The notes beneath the pieces were generated by a model that saw nothing but the letters and a program-made list of their open reading frames with translations, was not told the origin of the DNA and did not search any database. The position numbers and the translations under genes were made by a program. 64,000 bases of DNA from Palsa-504 sp963795795 (GTDB taxonomy: Bacteria > Actinomycetota > Actinomycetes > Streptosporangiales > Streptosporangiaceae): NCBI GenBank assembly GCA_963795795.1, contig CAWCJS010000016.1:1-64000 (forward strand), written 5' to 3'. The first letter of the stretch is position 1. The number at the start of each line of letters is the position of its first letter. This document shows, one piece after another, positions 45,091-52,673 of the stretch.

Positions 45091-45932
45091 CGCGTCGGCG
45101 GGTGAACGACGCCGACCGGGCAGGGCGAGTGGTGCAGCAGCGTCGCGGCGACCGAGCCGAGGCTCATGCCCTCGAGCCCGCCCAGACCTCGTGCACCCAC
45201 CACGAGCATCTGGGCCCCGGCCGCGGCGTTCAGCAGGGCCGTACGCGGCGGGCCGAACGATACCTGCCGCAGCACCGTGACCTCGGGGTGCTCCTTCTCG
45301 CGAAGCGTCATCAGGTGGCTGAAGCCTTCTTCCATCTGCGCCGCGCCGCCGAGCACGCCGGGCGCGTCGGCCAGGGCGCACACCGCGACCAGAGGCACGT
45401 CCCGTAGCGCTGCCTCCTCGGCGGCAAACGCCAGCGCGGCTTGCGATCCCGGTGATCCATCGACGCCGACCACCACCGGGCCGGGGGACTGGTTGACCGG
45501 CCGCCACCGGCCGCGGACGACCACGATCCGTCCCCGGCCGTGGCTGGCGACCTGCCAGGAGACCGACCCCAGCAGCGAGCCGGAGAGCCCGCCGTGCCCG
45601 CGGGAGCCGACCACGACCATCTCGGCCGAGCCGCTGCGCTCGCAGAGGATCCGGGCGGGTGGCCCTTCGGCCAGGATGGTACGGACATCACTAGGGTCGA
45701 CGACCGACCCGATGGACCGCGCCCCGCGGGCGAGGATCTCCTCGCCGCCAGGCCGGGCACGATCAAGGACCCCAGAATCGCCGGGCAGCGCCAATTCACC
45801 CGGCGGCCAGGCGAAGCAGATGGTCAGTACCGTGCCGCGAGACCAGGCTTCCCTGGCCGCCCAGCGCAATGCCTCATCGCTGCTTGCCGATCCGTCGTAC
45901 CCGGCCATAACCCCGTCAGTCATCCCAGCCAT
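45087..45932 (-). CDS. Universal stress protein, two Usp domains
   Basis: 281 residues from ATG 45932 with AAGGAGG six bases upstream. Both halves keep the ATP motif (GSRGHGGLSGSLLGSV and GARGLGGLEGMSLGSV), unlike the tandem Usp at 38344. A 12-of-14 DosR-type box lies 64 bp upstream. With the genes at 35293, 38344, 44139 and 44593 this makes five Usp genes in 11 kb. Confidence 0.92.
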   Translation of the reverse strand: MAGMTDGVMAGYDGSASSDEALRWAAREAWSRGTVLTICFAWPPGELALPGDSGVLDRARPGGEEILARGARSIGSVVDPSDVRTILAEGPPARILCERSGSAEMVVVGSRGHGGLSGSLLGSVSWQVASHGRGRIVVVRGRWRPVNQSPGPVVVGVDGSPGSQAALAFAAEEAALRDVPLVAVCALADAPGVLGGAAQMEEGFSHLMTLREKEHPEVTVLRQVSFGPPRTALLNAAAGAQMLVVGARGLGGLEGMSLGSVAATLLHHSPCPVGVVHPPTR

Positions 45933-45995
45933 GGCAACCTCCTTCGGCAGGGGCTGATACGAGGCCAGGATGGGCCCGGACGACCGCGGTATCGA

Positions 45996-46009
45996 GAGGC
46001 GAAGGTCCC
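45996..46009. promoter_or_regulatory. Partial DosR-type box upstream of tandem Usp
   Basis: GAGGCGAAGGTCCC: right half perfect, two mismatches in the left. 64 bp before the Usp start on the minus strand. Confidence 0.4.
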
Positions 46010-46113
46010 GCCGGGCCGGACAATCGTCACCAGGCAGCGCACTCCCCCGCGGCTGGGTTTGGGTGTAGCTATTCAGCAAGCGTCAGCGGCGTGCTGTGAC
46101 GCGCGGCGGTGGG

Positions 46114-46521
46114 TTATCTTTGCTGTTCGTCTTTGCCGGGGAGCTCGTCAGCGTGGCGCAGGATGACCCTCCACTCGCCGTTTTCACGGCGGTAGGCCTG
46201 GGTGCAGCGCAGGGTCCTGGGCGTGGGGTGATCACCGGCGTGACGGGTCATGTGCTCCAGGTCGACGGTGTAGGCGAGGTTATCGCCGACGACCGTCACG
46301 ACGTTCTCCGCGGCGCGATCGGTGGCCTTGATGCCGGCGGCGGCCCAGTCGAGCCGCGCGCTGACCTGTTCCCAGCCTCGTTCGTAGCCGCCGAACGCGC
46401 CCATGATCACCACGTCATCGGCGTGGGACCACAGCGCCTTGAAGGGTCCGGGTCGTCCTTCGACCAGGTCGCCCAGGGCCTGCTGGCACCGGGAGATGAA
46501 ACCGTCCCAGTCGCTGTCCAC
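46114..46521 (-). CDS. NTF2-like/SnoaL-like ketosteroid-isomerase-fold protein
   Basis: 135 residues from GTG 46521. WDGFISRCQQALGDLVEGRPGPFKALWSHADDVVIMGAFGGYERGWEQVSARL, then NLAYTVDLEHMT and LRCTQAYRRENGEWRVILRHAD, is the usual layout of stand-alone SnoaL-like/DUF4440 proteins (cone-shaped ligand pocket). No catalytic residue can be assigned. Adjacent to the esterase gene on the same strand across ~106 bp that contain a hairpin, so separately transcribed. Confidence 0.8.
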   Translation of the reverse strand: MDSDWDGFISRCQQALGDLVEGRPGPFKALWSHADDVVIMGAFGGYERGWEQVSARLDWAAAGIKATDRAAENVVTVVGDNLAYTVDLEHMTRHAGDHPTPRTLRCTQAYRRENGEWRVILRHADELPGKDEQQR

Positions 46522-46561
46522 GGGTACATGATGCCAAGGCGCGCCGGTGACCGGAAGCCTT

Positions 46562-46586
46562 GCGGGGGACCCGCTGGGTCTCCCGC
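46562..46586 (-). terminator. Hairpin after the lipoprotein esterase gene
   Basis: GCGGGGGACCC and GGGTCTCCCGC pair over 11 positions with one G-T pair and a 3-base loop, 42 bp past the esterase stop. No T-tract. Confidence 0.4.
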
Positions 46587-46627
46587 GCACCGGCCGCAGC
46601 CGCTCCCCGCCATACCGCCCTGCGGTG

Positions 46628-47451
46628 CTATCCGCAGGCCGCGAACGCGCGCGCGTAGAAGCCCAGGTATTCGTTCCAGTGCGCGTTCCAGTATCCGAAG
46701 TCGTGGCCGCCTGGCCACACATGCAGGGGAATGTGCAGGGCACTAGCGAGTTCCTCGTCGGCCGCATGGAACGGGTCGTTATCGCCGCCGTCCAGCCACA
46801 GCTGCGCGCGGCCGTATAGGTCCGGGTCGGCCTGGGCGGCGGCGATGATGTCGTTGCGGGCGAAGTCGGCTGCGTCGTCGAAGGAGCCCGGGCTGCCGAG
46901 CGCGGCGCCCCCGAACGTCGGCCAGAGGGCGGCGGAGTCGCCGCCGACGGCGCAGAACTGGCCCGGGTCGAGGCGGGCGATGTCGTAGGCGCCGAAGCCG
47001 CCCATCGAGATGCCGCCGATCGCCACCCGGCGCGGATCGGCGTCAAGCACCTTCAGCGCCGTCGGGATCACCTCGTCGAGCACGTAGGAGGCCCAGGCGC
47101 CGCTGGCGCGGTTGTGCCAGTAGGAGCCGTCGCCGTAAGGGAAGGCAATGTCCGGGGCGAGCGGGCCCAGCGCCCGCAGCGCCGCGAACATCTGGTCGGT
47201 GAGCTGGGAATTATTGTCGTAGACCACGCCGTGCAAGAACACCAGCAGCGGGCGGTGCGCACCGCCACCCGCGGGCGTCACCAGCGTCAGCGGCATCGCG
47301 CCGTGCACGAACCGGCTGTCAATCGTCAGGTGCAAGACCGCGCCCCCTGCGTGTTCACCGGCGAGGAGCAGCCGCCGAGCGGCACCACGGCGAGGGCCGC
47401 CGCGGTGACAAGTGCACCAGCCAGACGCCCGCGGCGACCCGCCACCGTCAT
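46628..47451 (-). CDS. Lipoprotein esterase (alpha/beta hydrolase, Fes/PHB-depolymerase-like), one frameshift
   Basis: 274 residues after repair. A clear lipoprotein signal (MTVAGRRGRLAGALVTAAAL then lipobox PLGGC) is read from ATG 47451, but in a different frame from the body; one base is missing in the run of five C at 47343-47347, after which GAVLHLTIDSRFVHG continues. Body: LLVFLHGVVYDNN, nucleophile elbow GGISMGGFGAYD and HDFGYWN with the final His. Likely a surface-anchored esterase. Frame breakage in a homopolymer suggests sequence error. Confidence 0.78.
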
Positions 47452-47480
47452 CACTCTCAATCACTCCGGGGCCCGCGGCG

Positions 47481-47854
47481 TCAATGCGCCTGCCGGTCCA
47501 TCTCGCGCTTGATCTGGCTCTCCGAGATCGGCTTGCGCAGGTAAACGCCCAAGCCGACCGCCGTGGTCAGGAACGCCCACGCGATCGCCGGGTAGATGAT
47601 CCAGATGTTCCACACGTCATGGATGCCCGAGCTCTGGCTGAATCCCTGGGTCGGCCAGCCGCCCGCGTTGTGGTATTCGGTGATCGCCCAGATGGCCGCC
47701 AGGATCAGCATGCCGAGCGTGGATATGGCGGTGCTTATCCAGTAACGGCGCCTCCGCTCGATCTGCTTGATCGCCTGCTCGCGAGCGAGCTGCTCGGGCT
47801 GGAGGGAACGGACGAGCCGGGGCCCTCAGCCTTCTCATCCAGGATGTTCGTCAT
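47481..47854 (-). CDS. 2TM-domain membrane protein, one frameshift
   Basis: 124 residues after repair, from ATG 47854 with GAGGGAG upstream. N-terminus MTNILDEKAEGP, then one base is missing in the GGGG run at 47819-47822 before LVRSLQPEQLAREQAIKQIERRRRYW; two helices follow (ISTAISTLGMLILAAIWAI and WIIYPAIAWAFLTTAVGLGVYL). The basic AxKxIERRRRYW lead-in plus two helices is the 2TM domain found beside kinases or alone in actinobacteria. Function unknown. The 188 bp up to 48042 hold no other supported feature. Confidence 0.65.
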
Positions 47855-48042
47855 GATGACTCCCTCAGTCGTGGGAGCCGTGAACTCTCATGTAGGAGCT
47901 CACTCGTCTCCCAGCATCAGCATGGACTCGCCGCGGCCGGCCAGGCAGGGCAGAAAGTCATCGGCCGGCCGGGACGATAGCCACGAACACGAAGGAGGCA
48001 GATTTCCATGCCGCCAGCAGTAGCGCGGCAGGGCCTGGATAT

Positions 48043-49161
48043 TCATGCCGCTCCGGCACCCGCAGCGGGAGAATGCCGCCCGGCCGCCATCGGGTATGGA
48101 TAATCGCTGATCACCAGTACCTGGCCGCCGTCTTCGAGGGTCCTGCTGACCATCTCCTCGAGTACGTCCGGGACCGGCAGGGGAGCCGTACCCCAGTCCG
48201 GGCAGCTGTCGGCTCCGGTGCTGAGGGCACCGCACCTTCCGCATTCATAGCCGGGCACGAGCTCGTCGCGCGGAACCACCAGGGTGTCCACGACGCCCGC
48301 GGTGACGGCGGCCAGGCACGCCTGTAGACCGATGGCGGGCGGGCAGGCGGGCCGCCCGGACGGCATCGCGCGAATCTCGTCCGCGACCTGCCTGGCATGC
48401 TCGTCAGCCCAGCGGGCGACCACGGGCGCCGCCAGGTCCCGCACCTGAGCGGAGGTGAGGGTGGGATCGTCGGCGATGGTGCTGCCCGCGAACGCCGCCC
48501 GCACGGCCGGCGACAGGCCGGTGAGCAGGCGCTGGATGCCGTCTCCATGGCCGACGATGACCAGCGGTTGCGGCCCGGCTGGTCCCGCGACTCGATTGAG
48601 GACGGCGGCAGCGTCGTAGTAGGAGTGAGCCGTGAGCCAGTTGATCGGCTCCCGCACCCAGCTGGAAGGCAGGCCGGGCCAGTCCTCCGAGCAGTAGGTC
48701 GGCCAAGCCGGGACGGTCTGGATCTCCTTCCCCGCGATCGCCAGCAGCCAGACGTGGTGGGCGTCGGCGACAGCGACCCGATAAGCGGGGCACCGCTGCA
48801 GCGCCGCCAGCAGCGGGCGCATATGCGGCCTAGTGCCCAGGACCGCCTTGTCCGGCGCGGGGCAGGGCAGGGGAAGAGCCTCGAGCAGGCCGACATCTGC
48901 GCAGGCGAAGACCGCCACCGTCTGGCCAGGCCAATTACGGGCGCCATCCGCCAGCATCTCCAGCGCGTTGTTCCGGTCCTCTTCGCTGAGGCAGCCCGGA
49001 CCGCCGACTGCGGTCTCGGCGGTGGCAATGAGCTCGCCACCGCGTGCGGCCAGGTCGCCCGGCTCTCCGGGATGCGAGGGAACGGTCAGGTAGACCGACA
49101 GGATCGTCGGCGCCACAGCGTGTATGGCGCCGAGCTTCTCGACTTCCGCCCGGGTGATCAT
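48043..49161 (-). CDS. Rv2629-like protein (Vms1/baeRF peptide-release-factor family)
   Basis: 372 residues, similar in length to Rv2629 (374), a DosR-regulon member. Pattern: ILSVYLTVPSHPGEPG, CADVGLLEALPLP, PLLAALQRCPAYRVAVADAHHVWLLAI, a central PLVIVGHGDGIQRLL and C-terminal LVVPRDELVPGYECGRCGAL with Cys pair. The baeRF/Vms1 fold resembles eRF1 and is thought to release peptides from stalled ribosomes, apt for dormancy. Nine bp after the DUF1918 gene, same operon. Family call by pattern memory. Confidence 0.65.
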   Translation of the reverse strand: MITRAEVEKLGAIHAVAPTILSVYLTVPSHPGEPGDLAARGGELIATAETAVGGPGCLSEEDRNNALEMLADGARNWPGQTVAVFACADVGLLEALPLPCPAPDKAVLGTRPHMRPLLAALQRCPAYRVAVADAHHVWLLAIAGKEIQTVPAWPTYCSEDWPGLPSSWVREPINWLTAHSYYDAAAVLNRVAGPAGPQPLVIVGHGDGIQRLLTGLSPAVRAAFAGSTIADDPTLTSAQVRDLAAPVVARWADEHARQVADEIRAMPSGRPACPPAIGLQACLAAVTAGVVDTLVVPRDELVPGYECGRCGALSTGADSCPDWGTAPLPVPDVLEEMVSRTLEDGGQVLVISDYPYPMAAGRHSPAAGAGAA

Positions 49162-49169
49162 GTGCGCTC

Positions 49170-49370
49170 CTAGGCTGCGGACCCGGCCGGGTGGTGCTGG
49201 ACCATAGTGCCGGATGCGGGGAAGAAGACGCTCTCATGACCGTCTTCCCAGCGGACTACGTAAGGCGGCGCGCCGTCTGCCCCGTCGACCTTGACAATGG
49301 TGCCGTGACGGTCCTCGTCACCCTGATGGACTCCCTTGACCGTCAGTTCGTCTCCGACTTGCGCTCGCAT
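49170..49370 (-). CDS. DUF1918 small protein
   Basis: 66 residues from ATG 49370, chosen because AGGAGG lies six bases upstream (the ATG at 49385 precedes that site). MRAQVGDELTVKGVHQGDEDRHGTIVKV, then PYVVRWEDGHESVFFPASG, is the DUF1918 SH3-like barrel; relatives such as Rv0569 are DosR-induced. A partial box lies ~84 bp upstream. Function unknown. Confidence 0.85.
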   Translation of the reverse strand: MRAQVGDELTVKGVHQGDEDRHGTIVKVDGADGAPPYVVRWEDGHESVFFPASGTMVQHHPAGSAA

Positions 49371-49453
49371 GACTGACCTCCTCATGGAATGTCGCGGGCT
49401 TCATGCTCGTCCCGGGCGGGCCGGGACGGCAGAGACCTACCTCCCAGACCGGC

Positions 49454-49467
49454 AGGCCTAAGGTCCC
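49454..49467. promoter_or_regulatory. Partial DosR-type box, DUF1918/aldolase intergenic region
   Basis: AGGCCTAAGGTCCC: right half perfect, two mismatches left, 84 bp from the DUF1918 start. A half-site GGGACCTTTG (49558-49567) sits ~90 bp before the aldolase start. Nothing else is seen in 49371-49656. Confidence 0.4.
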
Positions 49468-49656
49468 GGCGCGGCGTCAGCCAGGGACCATCGCCTGCGC
49501 GAGAGGGCCACCACCGCCCGTTCGGGATATGAGGTCTCTGCCGTCGCCGGGCAGGTCGGGACCTTTGCGGGTCAGGTCAGGACCGCCGACCCTGCCGGCC
49601 TCGGACCCGGGGAAAAAGCGTGGAAGCGATACGAGTACCGACGGTGGAGGTTACCG

Positions 49657-50547
49657 ATGATTACCAGGCCTTCCTTGGCACAGCTCGGTCTCAGCACGGG
49701 AAAGAAGGCCCGGCTGTACCGGATTCTCCATGAGCACGGACTGCGGAACGGCACCGCGATCTTCCTGCCCTACGACCACGGCCTGGAGCACGGCCCGCGG
49801 GACTTCTTCGGCAACCCCGAAGCCGGCGACCCCAAGAACATCCTCAAGCTCGCGCTGGAGGGCGGCTTCAACGGCATCGCCATTCAGATCGGCCTGGCCA
49901 GGAAGTTCTACTGGGACTACGCCGGCGAGATCCCGCTGGTGCTCAAGCTCAACGGCAAGACCGAAATCCCGTCGGCGATCGACCCGCTCTCGCCGGTGAA
50001 CGCCACGGTGGAGGAAGCGGTCCGCCTCGGCGCGGACGCCGTCGGCTACACGCTCTACGTCGGCACCCCGGCCCAGGAGCGGGATTTCGCCCAGTACCTG
50101 CGCGTCCGCGAGGACGCCGAGCGGTTCGGGATGCCGCTGATCGTGTGGTCCTACCCGCGCGGCGCCGCGATCGACGCCAAGGGCGGCCGGGACTGCTTCT
50201 ACGCGGTCGACTACGCCGCCAGGACCGCCAGCGAGCTGGGCGCCGACGTGGTCAAGGTGAATTTCCCGCAGCCGGACAAGCAGTCAGGCGTCCCGGCGGC
50301 CTACCGCCGCGGGTTCTCCGCGGCCGAAGCCATCGACGCCGTGGTCAGGTCGGCCAACCGCACGCTGCTCCTGGTCTCCGGCGGCGAGCAGGCTGGCGAT
50401 GAGGCCATGCTGGAGAAGGCCCGCCAGTCGATGGAGGCCGGCGCCACCGGCCTGATCTTCGGGCGGAACGTCTTCCAGCGCAGCCACGACGACTCGCTCC
50501 GGCTCGTCGCCCAGCTCAGGGAGATACTGGCCAAGTACCCCTCCTGA
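49657..50547 (+). CDS. Class I fructose-bisphosphate aldolase (FbaB/DhnA type)
   Basis: 296 residues, GGAGG before ATG. PYDHGLEHGPRDFF, then LVLKLNGKTE, YTLYVGTPAQERD, and the Schiff-base Lys in ELGADVVKVNFPQPD, then LLLVSGGEQAGDEAM, mark the archaeal-type class I aldolase. It cleaves or makes fructose 1,6-bisphosphate without metal, useful under zinc or oxygen limitation. No partner gene in the operon. Confidence 0.92.
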   Translation: MITRPSLAQLGLSTGKKARLYRILHEHGLRNGTAIFLPYDHGLEHGPRDFFGNPEAGDPKNILKLALEGGFNGIAIQIGLARKFYWDYAGEIPLVLKLNGKTEIPSAIDPLSPVNATVEEAVRLGADAVGYTLYVGTPAQERDFAQYLRVREDAERFGMPLIVWSYPRGAAIDAKGGRDCFYAVDYAARTASELGADVVKVNFPQPDKQSGVPAAYRRGFSAAEAIDAVVRSANRTLLLVSGGEQAGDEAMLEKARQSMEAGATGLIFGRNVFQRSHDDSLRLVAQLREILAKYPS

Positions 50548-50685
50548 CCGCGCCGAGCCGCCTGACGCCGTGACCACTGGCGAGCCCGCCCGGCGACGCC
50601 CTCGCTGCTGTGACCTCATCCAGCAGCCGGGTTATCCGGCCGCCCATGGACACCGCTACGCCGCAGGGGCCACGGAACGCTCAAG

Positions 50686-50703
50686 AAGGGACCTTGGTCC
50701 CTT
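50686..50703. promoter_or_regulatory. Perfect DosR-type palindrome
   Basis: AAGGGACC-TT-GGTCCCTT, eight-base perfect arms, 65 bp before the next start codon. One of the best boxes in the window; the only gene it can drive is the unknown protein at 50768. Confidence 0.75.
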
Positions 50704-50767
50704 GGCTCGCGGCTGGAAGAAGCCATGATCTGGGATATATCGGACCCGTGAAAGGTTCTGAGCCGCC

Positions 50768-51169
50768 ATGTCCGTCGCGAACCAGACATACGATCACCAG
50801 GAAAACTGCCTAGTGCCCCTGATCAGCCTGCGGATGCTGGCCCAGGGCGATGCGGGAACGCCCCTCCCTCGGTGGGTCGTCATCGAGGTCGCCCAGGCCA
50901 CCAGTACGGTGCTCGCCGAAGCCGAGGCCGCAGGCCGCGCCATGCTGACGGCGGTCGGTCTCCAGGGCGACCATCCGGAGGGCGGGACCTTCCTCCGGGT
51001 GCGGCTGGACCGGCTGGCGATCGCAGCCGACGACGCGATCACCGCGGCCCGGGCGGGAGACGCCAGCGCGATGTGCCGGCATCTGCGCAGGTTCGACGCG
51101 CTGACCTCGGCCATCTGGACAGTGCAAGACGCCGTGTACGGCTCGCGCCGGGCCAGCGCCGCGTCGTAA
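50768..51169 (+). CDS. Hypothetical protein behind a perfect DosR box
   Basis: 133 residues; not recognised. Starts MSVANQTYDHQENCLVPL; mostly helical prediction by eye: RWVVIEVAQATSTVLAEAEAAGRAMLTAV, then LRVRLDRLAIAADDAITAARAGDASAMCRHLRRFDALTSAIWTVQDAVYG, like a helical bundle with two Cys. No signal peptide or membrane helix. Position behind a strong box argues for a hypoxia-induced product. A 15-bp hairpin follows 13 bp after the stop. Confidence 0.65.
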   Translation: MSVANQTYDHQENCLVPLISLRMLAQGDAGTPLPRWVVIEVAQATSTVLAEAEAAGRAMLTAVGLQGDHPEGGTFLRVRLDRLAIAADDAITAARAGDASAMCRHLRRFDALTSAIWTVQDAVYGSRRASAAS

Positions 51170-51180
51170 ACCTCTGTCCT

Positions 51181-51717
51181 AAGGTCGCCGGTCCCTGGCA
51201 TCAGGGACCGGCGACCCTGTCGGACGCGGTAGCGGGGCGGTGGCATGGAAGCGACGGGAAGGACCCGTAGGACGCGGAGTTACGGATCTGGCCGGCGGCA
51301 CGGCCTCCGGCCGCCCGGATCTGCGGCATCTGCCCGGTCGCCTACCAGATGAGCGCGTGCCAGGCCATCGAGGCCGACCTGCGCGCCTTTGCGCAGGCCC
51401 GCCTGGACCTGGACGACGCCGAGCTCACCCGCCGATGTGAGCAGGCCATCCGCAACTACGATCCGCGCATATCCTGCTCGGCGCACTTCCTCGACCTGAC
51501 CGTAGAAAGGTCATTATTTGACCGAACGGACGGTGGTTCCTGTGTCCGGTCCCGGCAGCGGGCCAGCGGTGGTGATCGGCATCGGCAACGAGTTCCGCCG
51601 CGACGACGGTGCCGGGCCCGCGGTCATCGGCCAGCTGCGCGGGCGCGCGCCGGCCGGCGTGCGGCTGGTGATCACCGACGGCGAGCCCACCCGGCTGATC
51701 GACGCCTGGACCGAGAT
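51181..51717. repeat. Degraded duplicate of 57006-59325
   Basis: From 51181 (AAGGTCGC...) this segment follows 57006 onward closely (shared GGCATGGAAGCGACGGGAAG block, GCGGAGTTACGG, GGCGGCACGGCCTCCGGCC), then jumps to match 58018-58078 and then 58988-59325. Two blocks of ~870 and 909 bp are missing. Homology ends near 51717. Both copies begin right after a stop codon. Confidence 0.85.
51183..51216 (+). terminator. 15-bp perfect hairpin after the hypothetical gene
   Basis: GGTCGCCGGTCCCTG and its exact complement around GCAT. It lies 13 bp after the stop and is probably a terminator without T-tract. The equivalent place in the parent copy (57008-57042) lacks this symmetry but holds a DosR-type box. 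Confidence 0.6.
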
Positions 51718-51745
51718 CGAGCGCCAGGCCGGACCCGAGCGGTAA
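51308..51745 (+). pseudogene. Remnant of [NiFe]-hydrogenase large subunit and its maturation protease
   Basis: RICGICPVAYQMSACQAIEA joins directly to DLRAFAQARLDLDDAEL, skipping 303 codons of the parent gene (57831-59618). In the C-terminal metal motif the first Cys is lost (DPRISCSAH instead of DPCISCSAH). The protease follows in the other frame (from TTG 51518) and is cut after LIDAWT, ending IERQAGPER. Neither piece can be functional. 51746-51937 shows nothing recognisable. Confidence 0.88.
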
Positions 51746-51937
51746 TTTCGCATGGGCAAGCGCGTTCGCGACCTGCGGGTTGGTGACCTAAGACCGTACC
51801 CAGCCAGCCTCAGCAGGGGCCCATCGCCGAGCGGCAGGTGACCTACGTCACTAGCCCGCCGCGGCCAGCCGCCGGAGCCTGCAAGCAAAGTCAAGCCGGC
51901 CACCCACAGTGACCGCTGATGCGAAGAAGGTGCGGTA

Positions 51938-52663
51938 ATGGGCGAGGAGGTCGTGGTCGAGCGGGCGGCCGGGCAGGTGAAGGGTTCTGAGCCCTTCATC
52001 GAGCTGGCGGGAGTAGAGAAGACCTACCGGATGGGCCGGCTGGACTATCCGGCGCTGCGCGGGATCGACCTGGAGATCGGGGCCGGCGAGCTGGTCGCCG
52101 TCGTGGGCCCGTCGGGCAGCGGCAAGACGACGATCCTGAACCTGGTCACCGGGATCGACCGGCCGACCGCGGGGACGGTGACGGTCGGTGGCCGGCGGAT
52201 CGACCTGATGAGCGAGGAGGAGCTCGCGGTCTGGCGGGGCGAGCACGTGGGCGTGGTGTTCCAGTTCTTCCAGCTGCTGCCGACGCTGTCGGCGCTGGAG
52301 AACGCGGTGCTGCCGCTGGACTTCGCCCGCCGCGGCTCGAAACGGGACCGGTTCGAGCGCGCCCGCCGCAACCTGGCGCTGGTCGGCCTGGGCGACCAGG
52401 CCGACCATCTGCCGGCGGAGCTGTCCGGGGGGCAGCAGCAGCGGGTGGCGATCGCGCGGGCGCTGGCCGCCGATCCGCAGCTGATCGTCGGCGACGAGCC
52501 GACCGGCAACCTCGACAGCGTGACCGCGGCGGAGATGTTCGAGCTGTTCAAGCGGCTGAACGGGGAGGGCAAGACGGTCCTGTACGTCACGCACGATCTC
52601 GAGCTGGCCAAGCGCGCCAACCGGATCGTCTCGATCCGCGACGGCGCCGTCGTCGCGGCGTGA
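51938..52663 (+). CDS. ABC transporter ATP-binding protein (MacB/LolD type)
   Basis: 241 residues. Walker A GPSGSGKTT (57-65), Q-loop FQFFQLLPTLSALENAVLP, signature LSGGQQQRVAIARAL, Walker B LIVGDEPTGNLD and H-loop VTHD, all intact. Powers the FtsX-like permease encoded 10 bp downstream. Such pairs export lipoproteins, peptides or lipids or act mechanically on the envelope. Substrate unknown. Confidence 0.93.
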   Translation: MGEEVVVERAAGQVKGSEPFIELAGVEKTYRMGRLDYPALRGIDLEIGAGELVAVVGPSGSGKTTILNLVTGIDRPTAGTVTVGGRRIDLMSEEELAVWRGEHVGVVFQFFQLLPTLSALENAVLPLDFARRGSKRDRFERARRNLALVGLGDQADHLPAELSGGQQQRVAIARALAADPQLIVGDEPTGNLDSVTAAEMFELFKRLNGEGKTVLYVTHDLELAKRANRIVSIRDGAVVAA

Positions 52664-52673
52664 GGAGGTCGAG

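Noticed and set aside
48008..48103. 31-residue frame with AAGGAGG upstream
   Set aside because: Good ribosome-binding sequence, but the peptide is low-complexity and overlaps the 3' end of the Rv2629-like gene; no conservation evidence.
51183..51216. Possible DosR box inside the hairpin (GGTCCC...GGGACC)
   Set aside because: Half-sites are in the reversed order and spaced as a stem; better read as a terminator.
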